From assembly GCF_000328475.2 (NCBI RefSeq), contig NC_026482.1, positions 992,001-1,056,000 of the forward strand: a stretch of 64,000 nt of DNA, in the 5' to 3' direction. The stretch comes from Mycosarcoma maydis. Taxonomy: Eukaryota > Basidiomycota > Ustilaginomycetes > Ustilaginales. The position numbers and the translations under genes were made by a program. Positions 51,370 to 62,915 of the stretch are shown piece after piece (the first letter of the stretch is position 1; each line of letters opens with the position of its first letter). The notes beneath the pieces are model-generated. The model worked only from the letters and a program-made list of their open reading frames with translations. It was not told the origin of the DNA and made no database searches.

Positions 51370-54300
51370 AGATGAAATATCTCAAAGAGATGGCGAAGCT
51401 GAAATCGTCCAAGAGTTGGTATCCAAGAAGGAGCGCGCTGACAGAAGCTTGCACGAATGGTATGCACAGTGCTAACTTTGCGCGTAACCGGTCGGATAGA
51501 CCGAGGGATGGCAAAGAGAGGCTGAACGACTGGATACGGATCGACAAACGTATGCTGTTCGGTCGTATCTCACCACCGGCGAGGTGATACAGATACAGCA
51601 AGACCGGCAACGACTAATCAGCGTTAGGCTGCACTACAGTTGAATGTGTTTGATCAAGGATGTTCGGATTTGTTAAGGCTTCATTTGAATTGGGCGCCTG
51701 CTCGACTACGATGGTGGGATGGTCGAGGCGAAACCTGCACGGAATGCTCGGACAAATGAGACGGGCGAGCGGTAAGTGTAAGCAAAAAGCGAAGCGCGTA
51801 AGGAGCTGCTGATGAAACGAGATCGATGTCGACGAAGCAAGATTTATGCTGAAGAGGTGGCAAAGCTTTATGCAATGGCGGCGCTTTTTGGAGACGGGGC
51901 GGGGATGAGATAGCAGAAGAGGGACAGCTGGAAGTGGGTGATGGATACGCCGATGGAGATGCAATTGTGCTTGTAGCGAATATGTCTTAATTGCGTTCGG
52001 ATGCGGACCGAAGAGCCAACGGGGCGCTGCGTACTTGTGGCTGGTGAATGTGGCCGACCAGATCCGCTCCGGGCTGCAACAAGGATTGAAGATTTAATCG
52101 GTTCTCCAAGCGAACAGCGGATGAAGGTGGAAGCTGGTCGTGATCACAAGGGACTTCCGTCAGTACGAGGCCCCAAAGGATGCACTAGATGGTAATGGTG
52201 GTGGTTGGAGGGAATGCAACGAAACTCAGAAGCTGTCCCAGGGAAAGGCAAGCCAGCACCCAGCACTGACCAAGAGCCGATGGTTCCGGATCGGCGAGCT
52301 TCCCGAAGAGGTGCTTCTGTCGCTCAGGTTCACGCTCGTGGCTTGCATCCGTGTTTGTTAAGCTGGCAGCCCGACCAGAGGAAGTGTGCGACCAAACAAG
52401 GTGCGAGCGCCATAGCACATTCATGAGGTGCAGCCTCGATGGTGACAAAGCCGTTCAATCCAGCACCTTGTACAAAGCACGGAGACCGCAGTACAGCGTT
52501 AGCGATCGTCTGCAGCGCGATGTAAGCCGCTCGGCACAGCAACCTCATATTAGCACGGTAAACAAGCGCGGGGCTCGGGTCGAAGGCTACATCGGCCAAA
52601 AGACGCGAGACCTGTCTGTAACAGAAACCGCGTGGTCGAGCTGCCAAGCGAATCAGAGCTCAAGATACATGCAAGCCTGCGCCAAAAAATAAGCGTACTT
52701 GAACAGCCTATTGATTGGCAGCCGCTGGACAGCCGAGAATCGGAGCTGTGTGCCGCCAAAGAAACGGAAATCAGGCAGACCGGTACCCAGAATACAGCCC
52801 GGTATGGCAGCCGTAGCACCCGGGTTCGGCAATAAGCGAAACAGAATGAATGCGAGATTCGCATTCGACCCTCTTTTGCTCGTGGTTGCTTCAAATCGTC
52901 ACTACGGATGTCACTCTCTTTGCGCCTCGTCACAACCGCAACGAGCGTCGACTGAATCATCTCGGCGCATCCTTCGAAGACGCGCAGACTGGCAACGCAG
53001 AGAAAAATATAGAACGTATGCAGCCCCGTTGACGGGCTGAACTTGTGCATCTGAGCTTTTGACCTGGCGGGGCTTGAGCACAGATGTCGAGCTGGAGAGT
53101 GCATGGTATCGGGCTAGCGAATGAAACAGCAGGCGGCTGCTCGAGTTCAAATCCAACAACCATGCTAGGCGCTGCAGTCAAGACAGTCTTTAGTGTCGTT
53201 TTTGGCTCTCGTGACAAAGACCGATGCAGTGGTCTTTCATCGGCATTGCAGCCGCGCTTCAACTCAAAAGGGGCCCGTGACGAAACAAGCGATGCAACGA
53301 GCGTTTCATCTCAATTTCAACGGAAATGCTGTGCGCGGCTTGCAGAGAGAGGTCTTGGTCCGTGTCACCCCACAATGGCCGCCACCGCCACAATGCGAAG
53401 CAAGGGTGAAATCGACCGAACCGAAGCACTAGCAAAGCAACAATGTGAACAGCGTGGGTTCTTGCTTGTTTGCCCGGCGAAGCAGGCCGCACTCCTCAAC
53501 CGGAGTTGGTCGGCAAGCTTGAATGGCGCGTCACAACCTTATTAGAAGAGATCTCGAGCCTTAGCTACCAAGGTTTAGGGGTCGGAAGTCATTCCGTGAC
53601 ATCCGACTGTTCGCATGACCTTTTCGCCTTTGGCGCGTGGCTTCGTTTGGCTGATCCGAACTTCGAATACGAATTTTGGTTGTCACGAAATCTTCCGCCG
53701 CCTTTCACGGAGCTAGGTTGCTCGCGTTGAAATCATTCAAGATTGACCGTGCTCTGCCGCTCTCATTGGTGACTGCTGTGTACATTCCGATCAGCTCTTG
53801 CAGGTGCTTCTTGGTGCTCTCACCTGGTATTACTGTTCTGGCTTGCACCACCAGCCAAGCCAAGCTCCCTTTTGTGAGCTCCATCCTCAATCGACGGCTT
53901 TTGATCCATAAGTGAGACCGCAAGGCCACGAGCTCCACAGCCCTGCTTCACTGACAACGGTACCAATCGAAGACCACATTCCAATTTGAACGAAGCTGCT
54001 CTGCCATGCGCACACGCGACTCTCCTCTGCATTGACGCATGATGATGTACTGCATCCCGCTTGCGACAAGACAATACAAATTAGCGGCGATGCAGAAGTT
54101 ACGAGTAGGGGACCCTCGGCTATCGGAAAGAGTTCGTCAAAGGGCTAGCACCGTATCTACAGGGGCGAGTGGTCTAGGGGAGAATAACGCGACGATTCAC
54201 CTGGGCTGGGTCACCGGTCTAGAAAGCTCGGGTGAAAATGCCATGGCGGTCTCAGATCACGTGCAGTCCATGCTTTGCATTGTCTTATACTAGGCGGCTG

Positions 54301-57300
54301 GTTTTACTAGCTTGTCTGGAGCGAACGTCCTAGGGCAACAGCTTCGCACCGGCGGAGTGATTGAATGGCATTTCAGTCAGATCAGCGAGCTTGAAAAACT
54401 TCTGTTCGCCTTCAATAGGTCGGAGCTTGTTGTAAGCTTCGTTCGTGATTGTTCTCGGCTTTCTAGAACCGTTTGGATAGTCGAGAGTGTGTCAAAGGGG
54501 TGAGTCATCTCGGCGGTTTCCCCTTCACCTTCGTACATGCTCAATTTGCCCCGCCGACACTTTCGATTTCCCTTTTCCCTTTTCGCCAATCGAGAATCTG
54601 CTTCTTCTAAGATTTGGACCATCGGCATGACAGACGCAAGCGAGCTTGACATGTATCATGATTTGCCAAATGTTGACTTTGCGACCCTACATGGATTCGA
54701 TGGAAGACGCCTACTCGAAATTACGCGTTCACGGTTGTCTCAATCAGCTGATCTGCCGAGACAAGACGTCAGAGGGGTATCGATCGCTACGCATTTCAGA
54801 CAATCGGATTCGAGATTTTCGTCGTCACTTGCGGGCTCGCGGCCAGCCAGAAGTGTCGGTTGTAGTGAGTTTATAAGGCTTGATGATCATGCACATGCAA
54901 TGCCAGCTTGACGAACAGCCTGCGCTATTGTGACCAGCCAGATTCCGCGGAACGTTGCGCGCCAGCTCCAGAGTGCAAATATGAACAAAATCGGTCTCTT
55001 GTGGATGTTATCAAGAAGGAACTAAAGTGAGCAAGCACATCATTCCACATGCAATCAGATAGGTCGGGAACCAACTCGCGACCAGGCGAGTACCGCATGA
55101 ACCTGTCACAATCAGCACACTAGCGTGTTTCAGCCGCCGTGTTACACTGTACTTGGCAATGATCCTGTTTGTAGAGGTCGCATGGTCCTGCAGCATCAGT
55201 CTCGCTAGATTCAACAGCGTTTCAGCAGATGCAATGTCTTCTCATGCCTCGGAGGTTGTCCCGAAAGAGCGGTTGACTCGTGACGCAGCCTTTGAAGCTT
55301 TGTCGGCCAGGCATCTTGACGCTGGTTGACTCAGAGGCATGCAAAGTTCGGAATTTACAACACACTCGTAATTGTCAAAAAAAAACAAAAACAAAAAAAA
55401 AAACAAAAAAATCTGCCCGCATTCACGCCTGGGAGCAACCAGAGCACTGATATCATCCCACGATCGACGTGTACTTTGATTGTTTTTCTGCGACTTGCTC
55501 TGTTACTGGTGTCCGCCAGTTTTACTCACTGTTCACCAATTGGATGTGTTTGGCAGAGTCACAGTCTACTGTGCAGTTTGATGCAGAATACTCGACCGAG
55601 ACCCAACTTGGTCCATCGGGCTATACGCCGACAGGTCAACGCGAAAGCATTAGGATCCAAAGAAGCCCTTTGCCTCTCATGCCTGTTTCTGCGATTTGGA
55701 TGGCAGGTAAGAAGTCCACGCATGTGTCGTTAGAGCGAAGCTGGGAATCAGAGAGGCACCATCACGCAGCACATGCAGGAAACTCATCGCATATCTTGCG
55801 ACGGAGCCATGTCGGACCAACCCTTTGCCAATCTCAGATAGGTTAGGTGCTTGGTGAGACCGAAGGCGGTTTTTTCGCTCTGTGGGGATATGTCTTATGC
55901 GACACTGGATCCTCGGTGATTCAGTGAAAGATCAACTCTCGGCTCGTGCATGCGATGTAAATGTCTGATAAGGACATCTCTGAATGCTTCTCTGCAGGTG
56001 AGGGAAGTGCACTTTAGCACACGCCAGGCAACATCTAGTGAAGCCTGTCTATGAGCGGAACATAAGTTAACCCATCACATGGACTCGTGAATACGATCTT
56101 CGCGAAATTTCGACCGATCGAGAAAGAGAATTCACGATTTGAGTGAGTGACACCGCTCACCTGTCGCAGCCACGAGAGCTGTGTGTCGTGTGTCGTTTGT
56201 CACAGGGTCACGCCCGTTATTGTTAGAGTTTCGGAGACAGAGCTCTCTGATGCGCGACGGCGTGCAAACTTGGCACGGGCTCTCAACGAAAACATGGCCT
56301 TTCTCTTTTCACCAGGGCAAAGATCCGAGGCGGCTGCTCTGTGTTGATCCTCACACGACAACCACGGAATTTGGATCCGGCCCGGCAAGCGTGCCATTCC
56401 TTCAGTCACGGGCGTGGCGCAAAAGAGCCGAAACTTGAATCAGGCTCGCTCACACAATCACGCGGAGTAGAATCACAAATGCACATAATACTGTAAGCGA
56501 TGACGAGGGCTGCGTTATGTCGTAGAACTCGTTTGTCTCGGATTTCAGAGCACGCGCTTGCTCGGCGTGTTGCCTTCCGGGGGCGGCAGTGCTATTCTTG
56601 ATTGGATTCCTGGATGCATGTTATGCAGCATCACACCAGTCACGAGTTCCCTTTGGATTTCCTATCTCTGCACTGCCTGCCACGAGGCAAGGACGCACAA
56701 GAAAAACAAAATCACGCCAAGTTAACGCAAGATCCTTCTTTGGTACCATAAAATCAAGGTTGAACGTTGTTCTCGCACTCCTCGCTTCGTATTGCTCGTC
56801 AACTATTCACTCTCTTCACTAAATACAGTATTTGATTTTGAAATTCGTGAATGCTAGTGATGTGAACAAAATGGTACAATCGTTAATCGCGAATATGCAG
56901 CTCGCTTCGGGCTTTAGCTTACGTCGAACCGCGCAATCGACCTGATCTACTCATGACCTCTGACTGGCGAATAGATAGCTGATAGCAACGTGGCCTCCTC
57001 TTCAGCGTCGTTTGCCGCCTAAATCCTCCGGCATCATCCTTCTGCTTCTTTTGGGTTACTTTATGTTCATTTCCCGCCCGCGTTGCCGAACGCACTACCC
57101 ACAACCCGATTCATTCTTGATCCATGGCAGCCAATCGTGTCCCGTTCCACCGTTCTCAATCGGATGACACACCGAAAATGTCATTCTCTTAACTCCGAAG
57201 TTTCACCCTTGACCCAGCCCCTCTGTTTGAAAGCCATATCGACAAAAACGTGTGCCACCCATTCGTGATTATGTTTGGAAAGTGAAATCGCCGCTGCTCT

Positions 57301-57373
57301 GACAAGCCGAGTCTGGTAGCATAGAAACAAAGATTGATTCACTTGCATCGATGCTAAAGCTGTGCGCCACACC
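51370..57373. other. 6-kb gene-free region upstream of the zinc-cluster gene
   Basis: No frame on either strand shows a recognisable domain or a pattern of splice-linked conserved blocks. Frames up to about 184 codons exist but overlap equally open ones. The region includes a poly(A)-like tract (55377-55411) and scattered GATTCACG words (56127-56140, 56452-56482, 56840-56895). It could be long regulatory DNA for the factor gene, a non-coding transcript, or decayed mobile DNA. A 124-codon frame at 54537-54911 (MTDASELDMYHDLPNVDF inside it) is the least random-looking part, but it is not called. Confidence 0.5.
55377..55411 (+). repeat. Poly(A)-like tract
   Basis: Thirty-five bases consisting of A with four interspersed C. 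It could be the tail of an old retrotransposed copy, or simple-sequence drift; no target-site duplication is obvious. Confidence 0.7.
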
Positions 57374-60300
57374 TCAACGATTGGCCCACTTGAGGTCGCG
57401 CGCTCGGAAACCAACCATCTCCTCGAGCGCCTCTTGCACGTCGGATTGCGCCAAAAAGTAGGCCGCTTCGGTGCCTCGGTTCTTCTCCAGATCCACCGTG
57501 GTGCACGTGACAGGCGCAAACAAATCCAAGGTGTTGACGTACGCCAACAGCTTTTCGTCCTGGCTGAGCGCAAGCACAAAGTCAAACGTGTGAGTCTGAT
57601 GATAGTGATGTGGAAGATGGACTGAGACGGATCCGTGGTGAGACCGCATCGAAGAGTGGGGCGTAGGGTGGTGCTGCACGACGGGCGACGATGCACGCGT
57701 GCTGTGCGCTGTAGGCATCGGCCAGTAGTTCGAAGGCTGCTTGTACGCGCTCTCCAGCGGTGAGTGGTGAGGCTGATCTGCCAGACGCTGTGCAATGTCG
57801 TTAGGCCTCTGCGCCGAAAGCGATGGCGTCGACGCCGACGACTGCTGACTACCGCTGTGGGCTCCTGGCGCAGACATCGATCCAACGATGCTCATTTGCA
57901 TGATAATGTGCTGCACTGCCGCCACTCTGCTCGCGTGACGAGGTAGAATCAGGCAGTTGGTGCGACACGGCACCACGCGCAGCGAGTGAGAGAATCGCTC
58001 GTGAATCAGATTGGCCACCTCAGCTGACTGCCTTCGTGCCCATTGCGCTTCGTGCGAGTTGCGGTCGCCAAGCTTGTCGTTCCAGAACCGCCAACACACG
58101 GAAGCACCCCGCTCCTCAATGTACGAGTTGGGCGTGCGTTCGGAAAAGTACGACAGGATCTCGCGCACAGGTCGAAGGTCGAACGGCGCAACCAGGCTAT
58201 TCCAGTGGCTCTCTCCAGCATGCTTGACAAAGCAGCCGTCCTCTGCAACAAAGCCGATGCTGTCGATGCGCGAAGCAACGCGGTCCAAGTCGTCAGTGCC
58301 CATACCGCTGAGAATGTAGACGACATTCTTGCTGTCTGCGGCCAAATCGTTGAGCAGCGCGAACAGCCAATCGGGAGGACAGAAGCCACCCTGCTCGTGT
58401 GCGGCAAGTGGGTCGTAGGTAACCAAGGTTTCTTCGAGGTCAATGAGCAACAGACGCGAGTGGGCAGCGCGCCATTCCGATACTAGCTGGGCAACCTCAA
58501 GCCGCGGCACAAACATGTTTTCGAGTCTTTCCTGCTCCAAGTGCGCCCGTTCCAGGTGGCCCAGTAGCGAAGTGATCCACTGCTGCGCCGTCTGGGTGAC
58601 CACGACGCGGTGCAGATCCGTCCATCGTTGCACCATCTCAGACTCGTCCATGGTGAGCGCCTTATGGATGGCGTGTGCCACCTGCTTGGTGTTCCAAGGG
58701 TTGATGCCTATGCAAGCACGAAGGCCAGAGTAGGTGCCCGTGAATTCAGACAGCACTAGAGGGCGGTGGCTGACTTCTTGGCAGACGACAAACTCGTGTG
58801 AAGTGAGGTTCATGCCTTCCCGCAGACTGGTGGCGAGGAAACAATCAGCCACGGTGAGCAGCGCCAAATACTGACCGAACGTGATATCTTGGACGTGCAG
58901 GAACACCACGGGCTGGTAGGTGAGTGTGCTATACTTGTTGTTGATGCGCGAAACCACGTCGGTCGCCTCGCCAATCTCCTCATTCTCCTCGGTCGTAGCC
59001 AAAGCAACTTGGATAAGCACGACCTGGCCTGCCCATTTGGGATTCTCATCCAAGAAAGCTTCGAAGGCGAGCAGCTTTTGACGTACACCCTTGATCCAGT
59101 CCAGCTTGTCCCTGCCGACAATAATACGCTTGCCTGCGTATTTTTGTCGCAGCTGAGCGACCCACTCGCGCACCTCGGGGTCCTGGCGTTTGGCGTTGAG
59201 GCTACGAACATCAATACCGATGGGAAAAGGTGCCACTGTGACAAAGCTACCTTCGAGCTGCACTCCCTTAGGTGTCGCCTCGAGCTGCAAGATGCGACTG
59301 ACCGTCTGGCGAAAGTGACGGCAAAAGTTGTGCGTCTGGAAGCCAATGAGGTCTGCGCCAAGCATGCCCTTCAGCAGCGTCTCGCGCATGCTTAAGCAAC
59401 GGAAGATCTCCGAGGACGGAAAGGCGATGTGCACAAAGAGACCGATGGTGGCATGCGGCAGACGCTCGCGCACCATCTGTGGCACGAGCAGCAAATGGTA
59501 ATCGTTGATCCAAACAATGTCACCTTCCTGGTAGACGTCCTCGATAGCGTCAGCGAAACGGCGGTTGACCTCCCAGTAAGCACGAAAAGCCTCATGTTCG
59601 TTATCGAGACCTTTAGAGGTGGGTGAAGTGTAGTGGAAGGTGGGCCACAGGATCTGCTTGCAAAAGCGGTTGTAACTCAGGTCAAAGTCATCATCTTGGA
59701 GCCACACGGGCATAGACGATCGCTCCTTCATGTACCTCTGCTCGAGATGACGCTTTTCTGCAGGACCAAGCCAGCCTTCAGTGGACAAAGCAGGCGTGCC
59801 GACATAGAGCTTTCCTGCACGCAGGCGTTCTCGTTCGATACTCTTGACCGCATTGATGAGACCGCCGTTAGCCGAAGGATTACTGACGAATTCGAAAGGA
59901 GGTAAGGCAAGACCGGTGTCATCATCGGCGACCGTGTCTAGCGAAGCGGTGGAAGTGCGGCGTCCGAGATGCGAGCGGCTAGTGGACGAGGCTCGGCGGC
60001 CATTGTTTCGGCGCGTGGTGGATCGCATGCTTCTGTTGCGGCTAAAGACAGAAGACGGTGCAGCGGGCGGGCCCTGATTGCTGCTACCACCGGCTTGGTG
60101 GTGGAGATGAGATCGTCCCTTGATGGTAGCCGTCGGAGACGAGGCGACAGATCGTTCCCGTCCTCGCGGTATGCGAGCATGGCCAAGCAGCTCTCGCGAG
60201 GACGGTCTCTCGACGGTTGAAGTAGATGCTTTGCGCGTCTGGGCAGGCGAAACTGGCACGCCTCTTCCGTGGTCATTGATCGAACCGCTCGCTACGGCAC

Positions 60301-61417
60301 TAGCCATCTTGACGCTTTTCAAACTTGTAGGTGCACCAGGTGTTTTGGAGCCAGAGCCGGGTCCAGGAGCGTTGTTGACAGACTTGGACGCGTTAAGACT
60401 TTTAAGGGTAGGCAACTGACCAGGTCCAGCCGAAAGTGCTCCTGAGGGATTGGCTTTGGTCATACTGAGCGACATGGGGAAGGCGCGGGCGAGTCCGGGT
60501 GGTCGGTTGACATTGCCAGGTGTCTGAGAACCTACCATGGGAGTGACAGCGCCAGATCCAAACGGGTGGTGCCTCTCGCTCTCGAAAGTGGAGATAGGAG
60601 GCGGTACAGGTCCAGCTTGCCTGGCAGCGAGATCGGAAATGATGCTGAGCGGAGTAGTGATGCCGAGCTTGCCGCCAGCTCTGGCGCCAGGTGTGCGTGT
60701 ACCTGTTCCTTCTGGCGCCAAGGCAGTCGTGGCGAGCGCGGTCCCACTGCTGGTGTTAGTGTTGAAGCTGGTGCGACGGCTCTTGGGTGTCGCAGCAGAA
60801 GCAGCAGCAGCAGCAGTAGTAGTAGTAGCAGTAGCAGTAGCAGTAGCAGTTGGCGCCGTCTGCCCTGACAAAGATGAGGTTCCAAAGGAGCTCGAGCCTT
60901 GGGGATCTGAGGTGATAGCAGACCGACCATGGTCGGATGCAGGTGCGACGGGGATATCCGACGCATCAGCAGTAGCACCAGTAGCACCGACGATGCTCGT
61001 ATGTTCCGACATGGATCCTCTGCGGGAACCAATGTGCGGACTTGACGCTCCCGAAACAGGTGCGTCGCGCACATCGAGCCTAGGAACCGCAGCTTCGGAC
61101 ATGAGCTCGCTCATGTTGATCTTGGTGTCCGCGAAAGAAGGCTGGCGGCTTTTAGGTGACCTTGCCGGTAAAGGCATGGAACGTGCTTGGCGGTCTTGCG
61201 ACAACAAGGACATGGAAGCCGCCAGCCTCGAATTGAGTTCGTGCAGCGGGAGGGGTGTTTCTCTGGGCAGCGACTCAGGTGAAGGTGGAGCAGTCGATTC
61301 TTCTGGTGACTCCGCGAAAGCTGATTCGTATTCGGGCTCGATAAAGTGAAGTGTGTCGGGAAGGAAGAGCGAGGCGATCACCACGCGGTGACCACCGAGA
61401 TTGCCTCGACGCGGCAT
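57374..61417 (-). CDS. Trehalose-6-phosphate synthase-like protein (Tps3/Tsl1 type)
   Basis: Probably the large regulatory subunit of the trehalose synthase complex. It has 1347 residues. The N-terminus MPRRGNLGGHRVVIASLFLP resembles Tps3/Tsl1 starts. Residues up to ~510 are Ser/Thr/Ala-rich and disordered, with a Thr-Ala repeat. A GT20 domain follows (KLYVGTPALSTEGWLG; VWINDYHLLLVPQMVRERLP; RDKLDWIKGVRQKLLAFEAF; SLREGMNLTSHEFVVCQE). The C-terminal trehalose-phosphatase-like HAD domain opens LLLIDLEETLVTYDPLA; an active phosphatase would have DxDGT, so the second Asp and the Gly are missing, and catalysis there is unlikely. This combination (GT20 plus inactive phosphatase, long N-terminus) is what marks the regulatory subunits, hence no Tps1/Tps2 symbol. 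The C-terminus resumes with the ALSQDEKLLAYVN segment. Confidence 0.9.
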   Translation of the reverse strand: MPRRGNLGGHRVVIASLFLPDTLHFIEPEYESAFAESPEESTAPPSPESLPRETPLPLHELNSRLAASMSLLSQDRQARSMPLPARSPKSRQPSFADTKINMSELMSEAAVPRLDVRDAPVSGASSPHIGSRRGSMSEHTSIVGATGATADASDIPVAPASDHGRSAITSDPQGSSSFGTSSLSGQTAPTATATATATTTTAAAAASAATPKSRRTSFNTNTSSGTALATTALAPEGTGTRTPGARAGGKLGITTPLSIISDLAARQAGPVPPPISTFESERHHPFGSGAVTPMVGSQTPGNVNRPPGLARAFPMSLSMTKANPSGALSAGPGQLPTLKSLNASKSVNNAPGPGSGSKTPGAPTSLKSVKMASAVASGSINDHGRGVPVSPAQTRKASTSTVERPSSRELLGHARIPRGRERSVASSPTATIKGRSHLHHQAGGSSNQGPPAAPSSVFSRNRSMRSTTRRNNGRRASSTSRSHLGRRTSTASLDTVADDDTGLALPPFEFVSNPSANGGLINAVKSIERERLRAGKLYVGTPALSTEGWLGPAEKRHLEQRYMKERSSMPVWLQDDDFDLSYNRFCKQILWPTFHYTSPTSKGLDNEHEAFRAYWEVNRRFADAIEDVYQEGDIVWINDYHLLLVPQMVRERLPHATIGLFVHIAFPSSEIFRCLSMRETLLKGMLGADLIGFQTHNFCRHFRQTVSRILQLEATPKGVQLEGSFVTVAPFPIGIDVRSLNAKRQDPEVREWVAQLRQKYAGKRIIVGRDKLDWIKGVRQKLLAFEAFLDENPKWAGQVVLIQVALATTEENEEIGEATDVVSRINNKYSTLTYQPVVFLHVQDITFGQYLALLTVADCFLATSLREGMNLTSHEFVVCQEVSHRPLVLSEFTGTYSGLRACIGINPWNTKQVAHAIHKALTMDESEMVQRWTDLHRVVVTQTAQQWITSLLGHLERAHLEQERLENMFVPRLEVAQLVSEWRAAHSRLLLIDLEETLVTYDPLAAHEQGGFCPPDWLFALLNDLAADSKNVVYILSGMGTDDLDRVASRIDSIGFVAEDGCFVKHAGESHWNSLVAPFDLRPVREILSYFSERTPNSYIEERGASVCWRFWNDKLGDRNSHEAQWARRQSAEVANLIHERFSHSLRVVPCRTNCLILPRHASRVAAVQHIIMQMSIVGSMSAPGAHSGSQQSSASTPSLSAQRPNDIAQRLADQPHHSPLESAYKQPSNYWPMPTAHSTRASSPVVQHHPTPHSSMRSHHGSVSVHLPHHYHQTHTFDFVLALSQDEKLLAYVNTLDLFAPVTCTTVDLEKNRGTEAAYFLAQSDVQEALEEMVGFRARDLKWANR
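60792..60850. repeat. Coding trinucleotide repeat (GCA/GTA units)
   Basis: GCAGCAG...GTAGTAG...GCAGTAG units on the plus strand. In the TPS-like gene they encode an alternating Thr/Ala run in the disordered N-terminal half. Length variation between strains is likely. Confidence 0.85.
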
Positions 61418-62915
61418 TGTTGTTGTTGCGAACTTGATGCACGTCTACAGATCAGAACTTCCACTGTGATACTTGTGCAAGGAGAGAAAGACGATGGAGG
61501 ATGGTGAAGAATACCAGCGCCCAGGTCGATCAAGTTTTTAAATGGTCGCAGTAGGCTCCATCCAGTTCGAGGATTGCAATCGCAGATCGGGCCAATATAT
61601 CTAGTCCGAGCTGAGAGGAGGAGAGCCAAATCGTCGAAGCGTTAGTTAAGGGCGAATCGAAATTAACACTTTAGCTGCAGCAGACACGAAAGGCTGACAG
61701 AGTTGATGAGTGGTGGTCTGAGACGATGTCGAAGGATCGAAGCGTGCCTCTGTTGTCAAGCTTCAAGGCGCAGGTGTGGCTTTATGTACGTATGTGTCAG
61801 GAGGACAGCGCTGGAAGAAGCATACGAGCGGAAGAAACGACTAGAAAAAATTCAGCCGTTGCACGCGTCACTCATCATTCAGATTCACGATTGCCAGTCA
61901 CACAACACAACTTGACGGTTGGTGAGTGGAAGCGTGCAGCATGACACATCCCTTTTCTACAGCTCTCTGTAGCCCGCCCATGAGACAATTCGGCACCAAG
62001 TTCTTGCGCACCAGACAAAGCATGTTCGTGCCAAGGTGGCTGGTGGTCCATCATGAATGGATTGCGGAGGCAGTAACGATCAACTGCCCCCCAAAAAAGG
62101 AAGCAGAAGCAAGGATCTGCTATCGAAAAGCCCGGCAAATGTGAATCACGAATCGCACACACAAATCGACGGTGGGGGGCTCCAATAATCAATCAGACAC
62201 GCGGGACGAGTGTATCAAATTGAATAATTTATGGATCACGGATGTGGAGGGCGAACAAGCACGAACAAGCACAAAGGGCTTCAGCTGCTCTGCCAAGGCG
62301 GTGAAGAGTTCCGAGGTTTGCCGACACTATCAACAACGACGAACGTTCCTCGCTCTTCTTCGAGCGAGCCTCAGACTTTCAGATTTCTTGTCCCAAGTAC
62401 AGACGTCACGGAGAGAGTCTGCTTGCCTGTTTGCTTCTCACGTCACACGTCCCTACAAAGACAACCACATGTGAGTGTTGACAGAAAGATTGATTTGGTT
62501 TGTACTTGGGACCAGTATGAATTCACGATTGAGAAACACACCTTCGTGAGTGGTCTGAGCACGTAGTTGAAGAATACAATCCAAGTCCGACTGGTTGTCT
62601 AGACACCCTTTTGGTAGAACGTTGGTGGTTAAGCTTCAAGTCACGTCGAGTGAAAACAGAAGTTTCTGGAACGGAAAGCGATGCTCTAACATTTTCCGAT
62701 GTCTTCAACCACAGTTACACGATAACTTACTCACCACTTTGTAGACCTCGAGGCTGAGTTGGATGCCGAGCACAGCACGGTCCATCTCCTACTCGTGACT
62801 AGCCGCCGGACCCTGTTTCTCTTCTCGCAACTATTTTCCTCACCGGCACTCACGACTCGTAACTTTGCTCAGTCTGATCCACAATAACTCGTCCGCGCCG
62901 GCTCTGTCCTCGAAG
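61418..62915. promoter_or_regulatory. Divergent promoter TPS-like / OPA3-like
   Basis: 1.5 kb with no supported gene. It contains GTGAATCACGAATCG near 62141, GAATTCACGATTG near 62519, and an ACAAAGGG at about 62270-62277. Confidence 0.5.

Noticed and set aside
52140..52361. IGELPEEVLLSLRF looks like an F-box start
   Set aside because: The frame stops soon after with no supporting downstream exon; a chance match is more likely.
53101..53165. Possible tRNA: GCATGGT pairs with ACCATGC and TTCAAATC resembles a B box
   Set aside because: Only 65 nt long, the T-arm stem does not pair and no convincing D-arm or anticodon arm forms.
54537..54911. 124-codon frame with two overlapping plausible frames in the 6-kb gap
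   Set aside because: No homology recognised and neither frame connects through splice sites to further conserved sequence.
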